64,000 nt of DNA from CBDDHT01 sp965228615 (GCA_965228615.1 CBDDHT010000003.1:372001-436000), one strand, 5' to 3'. Shown: positions 8,257 through 17,388, counted from the first letter of the stretch. A program made the numbers and translations. The notes: generated from the letters alone by a model not told the origin.

Positions 8257-11200
8257 TCATCGTGAGGCGGTCTGATGGCTCGGTGGACCAACGATAATAT
8301 AGGCCCCCCATGATGCCGGATGCGCATTCAAAGCCGACCCTTTTTCATCAATCAGTTTAAGAACGGATTGCCGCAAGGCCTCAGCCCAACTCACTTTGTC
8401 GCCCCCCTTCTTGGCAGTGATCATTCCGGTCGTGATCTCCACGGCCGGCTCGGAGGGTATCGCCCAATGGGTCACCATGAGGCGCCGTGCGCCCGCGTAG
8501 AAAAAGGCCTTCGCCAAACCCGACAACCCTTCGGCTCCCGGACGACCATCGCTCGCGGCCGTGTTGCAGGCTGAAAGGATGACGAGATCGGCGTTCAGTT
8601 TCAATTGCGCGATCTCGCTGGCAGACAACAAACCGTCATTGCCGCCAACCGCCTTTTTCGGCGTCGCCAGCAAAAGTCCCGGCTCGGCGAAGTTTTCCAG
8701 TTCGCCTGCAATCAATCCATGTGTTGCGAATGCGATGACCTGGTACTGCTCGAGGTTTCGGCGGCGCAGCTCAGCTTCACTGGCAGCATGGCCGAGGAGA
8801 AGATCGGACGCGGTGTCGGCCCCCAAGAGACTTGCAATCGCCTTGACCTCGAACTCGGTCTCGGGCAGCGGAGGCACCTTGACCGTCGCGCTTCTTCCGC
8901 CCGCCAGATTGGCGAGGCGAATGGTTTGCAGATTTCTAGTCGAGGAAGCGTCATCGGTCACCTCTGCGAACACAGGATTGCCGACGCCGAAGAACGGACG
9001 CTGCGTCGCCTCTGCCGTCTGCCGATTGCCGCGAAGAATTTTGAGCGCTGCAACTGAAGGCAATGTACTCACTGCCATTTTGCGAATGAGCCAGTCAGGC
9101 CGCTCGTTTCTGATTTCTTCGATAGGCAGACGGGCGCGGTCAGGCGCCTCAGTCACCAGCACACCGAGGGGAAGTCCGTCCAGGGATCCGTTGGGCACAA
9201 AATACAAATGACGGACCACCGCGAGCTCGGCTTCGAATGGGTCGAGAATTGTCTTGTAGAGTGTATGTGCGGCGTTGAGGTCGACATCCGACAGATTGGT
9301 CGGATCGAGATTCTGCCGCAGAGCGGCCACCTTCTCCCTCAGTCGGTCCGGGGAGATATCGAGTTTCGCAAAGCGCGTCCCCTTGCTGGACACCCACCAC
9401 GCATAGACGCTCTCCGACCCGACGTAAGCCGAAAACAGCGCTTCTTCGCCCGACATCAATTCACGGACGTCATCGAGCCCCGCAATCTGCAGGCGGGCAT
9501 GCGCGAAATAGTCGGGATCGGCTTTCGTGAGCTTGTTTCCGATTGTCTGAACGCGTGTTTCCTGGCGCTCAATGCGCTTGAGCAGCGGCGCTGCTGCATC
9601 GCTTTGCTGATCGGCCAAGGTCTTGTAGAGCCGCGCCAGCGAACGCCGGCCATCCTGGTGCTGCCGGATAAGGCTGGCGACGGATTTGTTGCGCGCCTTC
9701 AAGCGGCTTGCCAACCGACCGACCGTCGCCCCTGTCTGTGTCGCTTGAAGATACTGCCCGGCGAAGAAGCTCTCGGCCAAGCGAGACACGTTCACCGCGC
9801 CGTCATCCTGCGACACGAGCGCCAGATGCGTTTGCATGAGACCGCGGAGACGATTGGCCCAACTCACGACAGCGTCATCCTGAAACGAAAGCCCTTTCTC
9901 GAACTTTGCGCGGACGGCAGAAAGTATGGGCCGTGTTATGTCGACTGCGGCTTTCAGCTCACCGAGTTTGAGATTCGTTCGAGCCAACCCATCGGCAGCC
10001 CGGATCCTGGTAATGTCGCTCAGCACGGCGCGGGCATCATTGTTAGCGTTGTAGACGTCGCCGCCGGCGATCTCGAAATAGGTGCGCGCCAACCTGTATC
10101 GCCCCAAATCCTCGCGCTCCTCGCCTTCGGCAATCGCCATCTCCTGGATTCGATCCAGCTCCGCGACGGTCGCGCTTGCACCGCTCCAGTTGATGACAAA
10201 GGCGTTCGACAAGTTATCGTATATTTTGTCCGCTATCTTTATATTACCTGCCTCTTCTGCCATGAGACCAAGGAACTCGCAAGTCTCGACCGACTCACAG
10301 CGATGGTCCTTAGGCGAACGCCCTTCGGCTCTACGAAACCGTTGGATTGTCCGCTCAATACGTTCAGCACCCAGCTGCAGGCCCTCAAGCACGAAGATCG
10401 TCCCAATTTGCGCGAGGACAATATCGACATAGTTGTTTGAACCGATACGCTTCAGCCTGTCGTTCGAAAGGCGGTCTAACAGTTTGGGCAGAAATGGAGC
10501 GAACCACGTTCTCTTTCCCGGCCTGACGAGATTGCGATAGATCGCGTGGATAGCTTCCAACTGCTCTCTGTTTTCGACCTTCGAGCGATAGCGCCCCGGA
10601 ACGACAGGCCAGAGCGAGTCATTGAAGACCGTTTTGAGAAGCCTCGCGACACTGGGGCGGTCATCACGCAAAGCAAAAATCGCTGCAGCTTCTCCAAACA
10701 TCCCGGCGGACAGATTTGGATTGGCGTAGTTGCGTTTGAATCCATAGAAGTGTGGCCGGTTGCGTCCAAAACAGGCGAGAAACTGGTCTGCCGATGACGA
10801 TCTGGCCCCAGCCGCTGCGACCTCCGGCGACTCGGCCAGGATCTCCTGCATCGCCGTGCGGACCTCATAGACTCTGCGCTTCTTGACCGGCGTCCCCGAC
10901 AGGCATTCTGTCGCAATTGCCTTATCCAGATTACTGAATAACTCCTGTGCTCTTGCACTTACCGGCGACTGCTCGACACCTTGCCGTCCTCGCTCCTTCT
11001 CGATGCTGGCCAGCAGGGCACGCAGCTTCTTGTTGTGTTGCTTTGCACGCCGCAAACGCTTCTTCTCTGCAATCAGTTTCAGTGCTCTGTTGGCATAGGC
11101 CTCGCTTTGAGAATGATCCCCCGCGTCGAAATAGTTCTGCGCAGACAGAACCAGGATTTCCAAACGCTTCGTATGGGCGCGGCGCTGTTCGGCCGCCTTC

Positions 11201-12975
11201 AGGGCACGGCCCAAAATCAGGTTGGACGTGTCGTAGTCCTTGGCGGCTGTGAAGTGCGTCGCAAAGGCGATCGGGCCGGACCCGAACCGGCGATAGAGGC
11301 TATCGGCCAACTTGAATGCGCCATAGCGTTCAAGCCGGGCACCCAAACTCCAGACATAAGAGATACCGGCATTGTAGGTGTGCATCTCTTTGCGAAAGAA
11401 CTCGTTCACCTGCCCCTGCAGGACAATGGTCAGCTCATCCTTCAATCCAAGGCTGTGCAAAGCCTTCAAAGTCTTATCACCGATATCTTGCTCGAAGGCT
11501 GAGTCGGTTATGAAGTTTATACCGGACGATGAACTGGTTAGATGCGACCGATAAATCTGAAAGGCAGTCTTGAAACTGCGCCTCGTCGAAGCATCATCCT
11601 TGCTCTCTGCAAGCGCGGTCGCAAGATCGAGCTGAGCCCAAAAACGTGCCAATGGAATGCGGATCGTGTCAGCCACCTCGACACGGCGTTGATTGATCTC
11701 AACTCGCTGATTGATCTCGGACGAACACTCCGCGGCCTTGCGAAGCCATCCGACCTGCATGGCGTCCACACCGAACGCCGCTGCGTGCGTATCGACGGCC
11801 TGCAGCCACAAGCTGGCGCGCTCCGACCGCGAAATCTTGTACGAATTCGCCGAGACGCAATCCAATCCTCCACCGGCGATAGCCGTGATTGCATTTAGAC
11901 GCTGCTCTGCCAGAACGCGTTTGAATCTAGCGTCCTGTCGGTCGTATCCAGAGAGATAGTCGATCGCGCGCTTTTGGGTCTCTCCGAAGCGTTTGTTTGC
12001 TGCGGCAACCTCATCCGCGTCGGAAGTATCCTTGAGATCGCGACTTTGCGCCTTCGCAAAATCGACCAACACATTCCCTTCGAGGGCGCTGCCCGATCCG
12101 TGTTCCCGTCGAATGTCCTTCATCAATTGATTGAGAAGAGACTTCGCTTGCCGAACTTTTCTCAGATCGATTTTTCCTTGATCGGTCTTCGCATTCACGA
12201 GAGCCACGGCACGCTTGTGAGTTTGCGACCAATAGAGTTTTTGCTTCGGAGTGTATTGATACAAGCCCGCAATTTTCGTGTTGATCGATGTCGGTCTTCG
12301 GTTCCGCGATGAACCCGGCCATCGTTCAATGAACAGTCGTGCGTTTGCCTTTGCTGTTGCCGTTGTTTGAGGCGTCGTGGATCTGATCCCGGATACAGCA
12401 CCCTTAAAAGGAAATCGTTGACCGGCGCTTCCTTTCAAAAAGCACCATCCCGATGTCGTGTTGTAGGTGAAGGCCGCACATCGCGGCTCGGCGGCACATG
12501 CCGCCTCGCACCCTGGCACGCCGATCCGTTTCAGAGACGGATCCGTTCGCGGGTCGCGAATATCGTCACCCCGCAAGTCCGTATGGATAAAACGCTGGAA
12601 TTTCTCACCCTTGTTTTGGGCGCTGGTTTGTGTCGATTGCCGATCGGTTTGGACGTTCCGATTGTTCCTGCGGGCTGCCATCGCCTTGTTCGCGGCCTGC
12701 AGCAATGCCTTGTTCTGCTCCGCGGTCAAACGGCCGGTTGCCTGCGCACCGATGGACCTTTGATATTTTCTGATCGCCAGGCGTGTTTTTCGGCCGAACT
12801 TGCCATCCACGGTACCAACATCGAAACCCAGGATATTGAGAGCCAGCTGCACGGAGTGGCGAATCTGGCTGAAATCGACATTCCGGTTGCCCACATCCCT
12901 TGGTTGTGCCTCGAGACCTTGCGGTAACAGCACTGCCAACAATGCAATAACAGGAAAAAGACGTCTCCGGACCAT
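8257..12975 (-). CDS. Very large secreted CHAT-domain caspase-like protein with peptidoglycan-binding and PAN/Apple modules
   Basis: A 1572-aa protein. The ATG follows GGGAGGAG. Modules in order: signal peptide (MVRRRLFPVIALLAVLLPQG, cleavage near EAQ); peptidoglycan-binding type 1 domain (about 35-95: LALNILGFDVGTVDGKFG, TRLAIRKYQR); a PAN/Apple-like domain (about 130-200: CEAACAAEPRCAAFTYN, GWCFLK); a long helical TPR-like region (about 280-1180); and a C-terminal CHAT protease domain (about 1190-1567). The predicted catalytic dyad is intact: H1419 in AFATHGL and C1470 in LSACNTA. CHAT proteins are caspase-family cysteine proteases; this one should act in the periplasm, possibly at the cell wall. 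No substrate or partner gene is adjacent. A second CHAT protein lies about 10 kb away. Confidence 0.85.
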   Translation of the reverse strand: MVRRRLFPVIALLAVLLPQGLEAQPRDVGNRNVDFSQIRHSVQLALNILGFDVGTVDGKFGRKTRLAIRKYQRSIGAQATGRLTAEQNKALLQAANKAMAARRNNRNVQTDRQSTQTSAQNKGEKFQRFIHTDLRGDDIRDPRTDPSLKRIGVPGCEAACAAEPRCAAFTYNTTSGWCFLKGSAGQRFPFKGAVSGIRSTTPQTTATAKANARLFIERWPGSSRNRRPTSINTKIAGLYQYTPKQKLYWSQTHKRAVALVNAKTDQGKIDLRKVRQAKSLLNQLMKDIRREHGSGSALEGNVLVDFAKAQSRDLKDTSDADEVAAANKRFGETQKRAIDYLSGYDRQDARFKRVLAEQRLNAITAIAGGGLDCVSANSYKISRSERASLWLQAVDTHAAAFGVDAMQVGWLRKAAECSSEINQRVEINQRRVEVADTIRIPLARFWAQLDLATALAESKDDASTRRSFKTAFQIYRSHLTSSSSGINFITDSAFEQDIGDKTLKALHSLGLKDELTIVLQGQVNEFFRKEMHTYNAGISYVWSLGARLERYGAFKLADSLYRRFGSGPIAFATHFTAAKDYDTSNLILGRALKAAEQRRAHTKRLEILVLSAQNYFDAGDHSQSEAYANRALKLIAEKKRLRRAKQHNKKLRALLASIEKERGRQGVEQSPVSARAQELFSNLDKAIATECLSGTPVKKRRVYEVRTAMQEILAESPEVAAAGARSSSADQFLACFGRNRPHFYGFKRNYANPNLSAGMFGEAAAIFALRDDRPSVARLLKTVFNDSLWPVVPGRYRSKVENREQLEAIHAIYRNLVRPGKRTWFAPFLPKLLDRLSNDRLKRIGSNNYVDIVLAQIGTIFVLEGLQLGAERIERTIQRFRRAEGRSPKDHRCESVETCEFLGLMAEEAGNIKIADKIYDNLSNAFVINWSGASATVAELDRIQEMAIAEGEEREDLGRYRLARTYFEIAGGDVYNANNDARAVLSDITRIRAADGLARTNLKLGELKAAVDITRPILSAVRAKFEKGLSFQDDAVVSWANRLRGLMQTHLALVSQDDGAVNVSRLAESFFAGQYLQATQTGATVGRLASRLKARNKSVASLIRQHQDGRRSLARLYKTLADQQSDAAAPLLKRIERQETRVQTIGNKLTKADPDYFAHARLQIAGLDDVRELMSGEEALFSAYVGSESVYAWWVSSKGTRFAKLDISPDRLREKVAALRQNLDPTNLSDVDLNAAHTLYKTILDPFEAELAVVRHLYFVPNGSLDGLPLGVLVTEAPDRARLPIEEIRNERPDWLIRKMAVSTLPSVAALKILRGNRQTAEATQRPFFGVGNPVFAEVTDDASSTRNLQTIRLANLAGGRSATVKVPPLPETEFEVKAIASLLGADTASDLLLGHAASEAELRRRNLEQYQVIAFATHGLIAGELENFAEPGLLLATPKKAVGGNDGLLSASEIAQLKLNADLVILSACNTAASDGRPGAEGLSGLAKAFFYAGARRLMVTHWAIPSEPAVEITTGMITAKKGGDKVSWAEALRQSVLKLIDEKGSALNAHPASWGAYIIVGPPSHQTASR

Positions 12976-13432
12976 CCCACTCCTCCCATTCTGACGCGTG
13001 GCTCAGCTTCGGGCAGAATTTGTGTCACATGTCCATAGTGTACGCTGATGATTCCGGCATTCGAGAGCCAATCCGATCAAGACGCTGCGTTGGGTACCCG
13101 AACCACGCAAAAGTATCGCCAAATCCGTCCATTCCTGGCGCTTTGCCTTCGCAAATGTCGTATTCCAGAGTGCATTCAACCTTTGTCCGCTCACGGAAAG
13201 TTGGTCGAGAACAGGTCGAATCGTGATCACAAATGCGAGCTGAGGCGTAATAGGTTGTCATCGGAATTGACGGAACCCGATCGTTTTGCAGCCGCACCAC
13301 CATTTGAATGCGTCGTTGCGCGACCTATATCCGGCAAACCGTACGTCGCCGGTCGGGTGGACGGCCCAATTTCTGTAATGTTGATCCAATATGATCGGCC
13401 TCGTTCCCAAAGTGCAAGAAAGGGTGGAAAAC
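12976..13432. other. Long intergenic region between the CHAT gene and the bufferin operon
   Basis: About 457 bases with divergent genes on either side, so it should hold the promoters of both. Several open frames overlap here on both strands but none resembles a known protein or has a convincing ribosome site. No promoter could be assigned with confidence. Confidence 0.4.
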
Positions 13433-13759
13433 ATGAAAACTACAACAGCAATCGCCGTAGCCGGCGCCTTCGCCACAGCTCTCTCTGCTGCCGCAGTCGA
13501 TCCAGCTGACGCGCAAGAGCGTGAGAAATGCTACGGCATCGCCAAGGCCGGGGGTAACGATTGCAAGGCTGGACCGGGCACATCCTGTGCAGGCACCTCG
13601 ACGATCGACTACCAAGGCAATGCCTGGAAGCTGGTTCCCAAAGGCAAATGCATCACAACGGCCTCGGCCGGCGACGCCAAGGGCTCGCTTACCTGCATGG
13701 TTGTTGCATCGCTCGGCAAAAAGGGCCTTTGCGATGAGAAAGAGAAGAAGAAGAACTAG
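13433..13759 (+). CDS. bufA: Bufferin-type RiPP metallophore precursor (DUF2282, BufA family)
   Basis: The 108-aa precursor of a ribosomally made, post-translationally modified metal-binding peptide. The ATG follows AAGGGTGG; an ATG at 13391 is in frame but lies before the signal peptide. Residues 1-28 form a signal peptide (MKTTTAIAVAGAFATALSAA). The DUF2282 core has the usual cysteines C33 (EKCYGIAKAG), C44 (NDCKAG), C52 (TSCAGTSTIDYQGNAWK) and C73 (VPKGKC). Known bufferins have cysteines converted by the DUF692 partner into thiooxazole-type heterocycles that sequester copper. Here a longer tail adds C88 and C100 and ends in a lysine-rich stretch. The maturase gene starts 13 bases after the stop. 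Confidence 0.9.
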   Translation: MKTTTAIAVAGAFATALSAAAVDPADAQEREKCYGIAKAGGNDCKAGPGTSCAGTSTIDYQGNAWKLVPKGKCITTASAGDAKGSLTCMVVASLGKKGLCDEKEKKKN

Positions 13760-13772
13760 GTCCGCTGAACGC

Positions 13773-14654
13773 ATGGACCAATTGGTCACATACAAAGTTA
13801 CGAGCTCGATTCCGGCACGTGCCGGCGTCGGGCTCAAACCTGACCACTACCGGGATGTCTTGGATAACAAGCCGGACATTGGCTGGTTCGAAGTCCACCC
13901 CGAGAATTACATGGGCGCGGGCGGACCGCCGCATTACTATCTCACCGCCATTCGAAACGACTATCCCTTGTCACTCCATGGCGTCGGGCTTTCCATCGGA
14001 ACCGATGGACCCCTGGACCAGGAGCATCTGGGCCGGCTGAAAGTGCTCGCAGACCGGTACGAGCCGGGTCTCATGTCCGAGCATCTTGCCTGGTCCACAC
14101 ATGACGACATTTTCCTGAACGATCTCCTGCCGGTGCCTTACACGACCGCGGCTCTCGCTCGTGTTTGTGACCATATCGATGAACTGCAGGAAACGGTTGG
14201 TCGAACCATCCTGCTGGAAAACCCTTCGACCTATCTGGAATTCGAAGAGAGCGAGATGAGCGAACTCGAGTTCCTGCAAGCGATCGCCAAACAATCGGGC
14301 TGCGGCCTGCTGCTGGACGTCAACAATGTGCTGGTGTCTTCAACCAATCACGGTTTCGACGCCGAAGCTTATATTGACGCATTCCCGGTCGAGCATGTCG
14401 GCGAGATTCACCTTGCCGGCCATGCAAGCGACGAAGACGACGCAGGCGAGCCGATCCTGATCGATGCCCATGGTTGCGAAGTCGCCGACCCGGTCTGGGT
14501 ACTTTATGCGCGAGCGGTGGCGCGCGCCGGGGAGCGACCGTCCCTGATCGAATGGGACAATGACGTGCCTGCGTGGGACACGCTCTTTGCCGAAGCTGGG
14601 CGTGCCGAACGCGTGATGGCGGCGAGAGGCTCCAACCATGCCGCGTCGAACTGA
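13773..14654 (+). CDS. bufB: Bufferin maturase, multinuclear iron oxidase (DUF692/MNIO family, BufB)
   Basis: A 293-aa TIM-barrel iron enzyme. The family oxidises cysteine residues of its precursor peptide. Metal-ligand motifs are all visible: H69 (LHGVGLSIG), E103-H104 (MSEHLAWS), E149-N150 (LLENPSTY), D182 and N184 (LLDVNNV), H213 and H217 (EIHLAGH), H233 (IDAHG) and E260/D262 (IEWDND). The ATG at 13773 gives MDQLVTYKVTSSIPARAGVGLKPDH, the normal family start; the frame is open upstream through bufA but in the wrong sense. The 3' end overlaps the DUF2063 gene by 17 bases. Its substrate is almost certainly the adjacent DUF2282 peptide. Confidence 0.93.
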   Translation: MDQLVTYKVTSSIPARAGVGLKPDHYRDVLDNKPDIGWFEVHPENYMGAGGPPHYYLTAIRNDYPLSLHGVGLSIGTDGPLDQEHLGRLKVLADRYEPGLMSEHLAWSTHDDIFLNDLLPVPYTTAALARVCDHIDELQETVGRTILLENPSTYLEFEESEMSELEFLQAIAKQSGCGLLLDVNNVLVSSTNHGFDAEAYIDAFPVEHVGEIHLAGHASDEDDAGEPILIDAHGCEVADPVWVLYARAVARAGERPSLIEWDNDVPAWDTLFAEAGRAERVMAARGSNHAASN

Positions 14655-15453
14655 AGATCAAGGCGCTTTCGTCGCCGCCTTATTCGACCCAGAACAAGCC
14701 GTGCCGGACGGATTGACGAGCCGGACAGGACCACGCCCGCTCAAGCGCTTCAATGTCTACCGGAACAATGTGTTCGTCAGCCTGATCGAGGCACTGGCAG
14801 GCCGCTTCCCGGCCGTCTGCCGCCTTGTCGGCGAAGAGTTTTTTCGTGCGACGGCGCGGGTATTCATCGAAAGCCATCCCCCTCGCTCGCCGGTTCTGCT
14901 GCACTATGGCGGAGAGTTTCCAGCCTTTCTGGATGCGTTTGAGCCGGCCGAGAGCGTGCCCTACCTGGCAGATGTCGCACGGCTCGAGTGGGCATGGAAT
15001 GAAGCCTATCATGCGCCCGATGCCTCACCGCTCAGTACCGATGAGATGTCTGCGTTGGCTTCAGCAGACATTGCCAATGCCACATTTACGCTGCATCCCT
15101 CACTCCGTTCCGTGGCATCGCACTTTCCAATCGTCACGCTGTGGACAGCGATGACCGATGAGACCGACCTGGACGAGAACACATTGGACACCGGACCGGA
15201 GAACGCACTTATTCTGCGGCCAGAGCTCGCCGTCGAAGTCAGGCAATTGCCGGCCGGAGCGGTAGCCTTCATCACATCGCTCAGCGCCGGAAAGACGTTG
15301 ATGGAGGCGGCTGAAACAGCCGGCACAGAGAATTCGGAATTCGATTTAAGCGCCAACCTCGCCGGGCTCATGCAATGCGGTGCGATCTGCGATATCGCCC
15401 TGTCGACCATTGGCGCAACACCATCAAGCCAGAAGGAATTGAACCATGTCTGA
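14638..15453 (+). CDS. bufC: DUF2063 bufferin maturation partner (BufC/HvfC family)
   Basis: A 271-aa cytoplasmic protein. The N-terminal half matches the DUF2063/HvfC pattern: LTSRTGPRPLKRFNVYRNNV, then ALAGRFPAVCRLVGEEFF, then PVLLHYGGEFPAFLD. In related pathways this protein presents the precursor to the DUF692 oxidase. The C-terminal half (about 170-271) is less conserved and resembles a small winged-helix-like module of the family. The gene overlaps both the maturase gene (17 bases) and the DoxX gene (8 bases), which suggests coupled translation and stoichiometric production. Confidence 0.9.
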   Translation: MPRRTEDQGAFVAALFDPEQAVPDGLTSRTGPRPLKRFNVYRNNVFVSLIEALAGRFPAVCRLVGEEFFRATARVFIESHPPRSPVLLHYGGEFPAFLDAFEPAESVPYLADVARLEWAWNEAYHAPDASPLSTDEMSALASADIANATFTLHPSLRSVASHFPIVTLWTAMTDETDLDENTLDTGPENALILRPELAVEVRQLPAGAVAFITSLSAGKTLMEAAETAGTENSEFDLSANLAGLMQCGAICDIALSTIGATPSSQKELNHV

Positions 15454-16006
15454 TGCAGCGGGAGCCGGCGCAGAGGCCGCAAAGAAGGATCGGACATCAA
15501 TGGGACGCCTCGGCGATTTCCTCTTCGGGCGCTCATCGTTCATTTCCAACATGCCGATCGCCGCGGGCTTCATCGTTTCCCTGGCGCTCCTCGGCGTGCG
15601 CTACCTCCTGGCCGAACCCTTCTTCAAATCCGGGCTGACGAAATGGGAAGGTTTCTTCAAGATTTCAGGCGGCGCAGCCTATCTCTTCAGCCCTGGGTGC
15701 GATTTCGAGGAGTGCTACAAGCTGCGCCTGTTCGGTGAGGCCTACAACTTCCCCTTCCCGAATATCGCGGTTCACATGGCGGGCGTCGCGGAAATCATGT
15801 TGCCGATCCTCGTCATGACAGGATTCCTGACGCGCTTTGCTGCCCTTGGCCTCTTGGTTATGACGGTTGTCATACAGATCGTCTTCTTCAGCGGCTGGCC
15901 GACCCATATATATTGGGCTGGCTATGCTCTGATCCTAATCGTTCTCGGCCCGGGTCTCATCTCTCTCGATGAAGGTGTCCGGCGCCTCAAATCCCGCGCG
16001 AGCTAA
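15446..16006 (+). CDS. bufD: DoxX family membrane protein of the bufferin operon
   Basis: A 186-aa inner-membrane protein of the DoxX family with about four hydrophobic helices (around 34-52, 105-122, 125-145 and 150-168) and an internal pair of cysteines (SPGCDFEECYKL) between helices one and two. DoxX proteins are regular last members of bufferin operons, where they probably support electron transfer or membrane redox steps; the exact role is not established. The start overlaps bufC. An imperfect palindrome follows 46 bases after the stop. Confidence 0.85.
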   Translation: MSDAAGAGAEAAKKDRTSMGRLGDFLFGRSSFISNMPIAAGFIVSLALLGVRYLLAEPFFKSGLTKWEGFFKISGGAAYLFSPGCDFEECYKLRLFGEAYNFPFPNIAVHMAGVAEIMLPILVMTGFLTRFAALGLLVMTVVIQIVFFSGWPTHIYWAGYALILIVLGPGLISLDEGVRRLKSRAS

Positions 16007-16052
16007 CCCAGGTCATACGTTAAGTCTGCACCAAAGCTGACGAAGCAGCTTA

Positions 16053-16085
16053 GAATCGATCAACTTTTCTGGGGTTAATCGATTC
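16053..16085. repeat. Imperfect palindrome, dispersed element copy 1
   Basis: Arms GAATCGATCAAC and GTTAATCGATTC (11 of 12 pair) enclose a short T-rich loop. It lies between bufD and the MarR gene with no U-tract, so it is not a classical terminator. The stretch 16051-16087 is similar (about three quarters of positions) to 18934-18970 upstream of mgtE. Confidence 0.5.
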
Positions 16086-16142
16086 CGACTAAACTCAGGT
16101 TGATCTAGTTGTCATGCTAGTTCGGGAACGCTACCATTTGGT

Positions 16143-16772
16143 ATGGCTTCAAAAGAGAGTCCCACAGCGCTTTCGGCAGCAGAGATGGTCTCCCATCTGG
16201 GGCGACTTGCACAGGGCGAAGGTTTTCGCTGCGGTTTGACGACGGCGCAATGGACGGCCTTGCGATACTTCGCGAGGGCCAACCGTTTCTCGCGCACGGT
16301 TTCGGCGTTCGCCGACTATCATGCGACGACACGAGGCACCGCTTCACAGACGGTCAAGAGCCTGGTCACCAACGGCTATCTCAAACGCGTCAAATCGGCA
16401 TCGGATGGCCGCAGTGCACGGCTGGATCTCACGTCGAAGGGTATGGCCCTTCAGGACCAGGACCCGTTTGAGGATCTGGTTGCAGCGATTGCAGAATTAC
16501 CTGGCGGGTTGAGACAGCAGCTTTCGAATGCGCTTGAGCGCGTCATGGGCTCTGTCGCGAAGGTCCGGGGCAAGCGTACTTTCGGCACGTGCGATTCATG
16601 TTGCCATCTCGAAGAATGTCTTTGCCGAACGATCGGCGAACCGCCGTTCCACTGCAAATATGCCGACCAATCATTGCAGCACGGCGAACTCGACGAGATC
16701 TGCATCAACTACGCGCCGGGCCCCAATGGCAGCGGGCGGACGACGCCCAGAGACAATCCGGCAGCCGAATAG
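16143..16772 (+). CDS. MarR family transcriptional regulator with cysteine-rich C-terminal tail
   Basis: A 209-aa DNA-binding protein. Residues about 20-140 form a MarR winged helix (FRCGLTTAQWTALRYFARA, GTASQTVKSLVTNGYLKRV, SASDGRSARLDLTSKG). MarR proteins are normally about 140-160 aa; this one continues with a tail containing seven cysteines at 150, 153, 154, 159, 161, 171 and 187 (motif TCDSCCHLEECLC, then HCKYAD and ICINY). The tail could hold an iron-sulfur cluster or metal ions and so make DNA binding respond to redox state or metal. The gene follows the bufferin operon on the same strand, separated by 136 bases that contain a palindrome, so it may regulate that operon; this is inference. 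No strong Shine-Dalgarno was seen. Confidence 0.82.
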   Translation: MASKESPTALSAAEMVSHLGRLAQGEGFRCGLTTAQWTALRYFARANRFSRTVSAFADYHATTRGTASQTVKSLVTNGYLKRVKSASDGRSARLDLTSKGMALQDQDPFEDLVAAIAELPGGLRQQLSNALERVMGSVAKVRGKRTFGTCDSCCHLEECLCRTIGEPPFHCKYADQSLQHGELDEICINYAPGPNGSGRTTPRDNPAAE

Positions 16773-16773
16773 G

Positions 16774-17388
16774 TCATTGCGCCAGATTCACGATCTGCAC
16801 GCGCCGATTCTCACCCGAATTAGGGGCGCCAGGTAATTTCAATTGCTCTTCGCCAAATCCGATCGCGATGAGGGTCGAGTCGTCCAGCTTGAACGATTTG
16901 GCAAGAAAATTCTTTACGGCCGCTGCACGGCGCTCTGAAAGCGTCTGGTTGTAGCTGTTGGAGCCTTTGGCATCTGTGTGCCCGGCCACCAGAAACGTTG
17001 CGCCTTCCAGATCCGCGCTGCCGAGCGCTTTGCCCAAATTGATGAGAAGCGGCACGGATTTCGGCTGGATCGTTGCTGAATTATAGGCGAACAGAATCTC
17101 GAGATCGACGCTGGGTGCCTTCGAGTCTTTTACGATTTTCGCAACCTTGGTCCGTTCCTCGACGGAGATTGCGCGCAGTTTCCTGTTCTTCAGGCTCTTG
17201 ATGAAGTCGGATTGTCCAGGCGTTGCCTGCTTTTGAATATTCACACCGCGAACTTTGAATTTTTTCTTTTTCAGCGCGTTGATCAGCGCACTCGTGGACT
17301 CCGTATCATCTGCAGCGGACACAGGTCCAAGCAGAGCGAGGCTCATAGCGCCGGCCAACAGGAGCGTGAGCGGGTTGCGACGAAGCAT
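16774..17388 (-). CDS. OmpA family peptidoglycan-associated protein
   Basis: A 204-aa envelope protein with an N-terminal signal peptide (MLRRNPLTLLLAGAMSLALLG, cleavage at SAA) and a C-terminal OmpA/MotB domain (about 95-204). The peptidoglycan-binding residues lie in GHTDAKGSNSYNQTLSERRA (the Asp and second Arg bind diaminopimelate), followed by GFGEEQLK and NRRVQIV. The middle part is lysine-rich without a recognised domain, and there is no lipobox cysteine. It probably anchors something to the cell wall. The gene ends one base from the MarR stop, convergently. Confidence 0.85.
   Translation of the reverse strand: MLRRNPLTLLLAGAMSLALLGPVSAADDTESTSALINALKKKKFKVRGVNIQKQATPGQSDFIKSLKNRKLRAISVEERTKVAKIVKDSKAPSVDLEILFAYNSATIQPKSVPLLINLGKALGSADLEGATFLVAGHTDAKGSNSYNQTLSERRAAAVKNFLAKSFKLDDSTLIAIGFGEEQLKLPGAPNSGENRRVQIVNLAQ

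Noticed and set aside
9208..10440. 410-codon open frame antisense to the large CHAT gene
   Set aside because: It lies wholly opposite a gene with signal peptide, known domains and a catalytic dyad; its translation has no recognisable domain.
13048..13509. Open frame upstream of and overlapping bufA
   Set aside because: No ribosome site or domain; the real gene in this region is the DUF2282 frame with a signal peptide.
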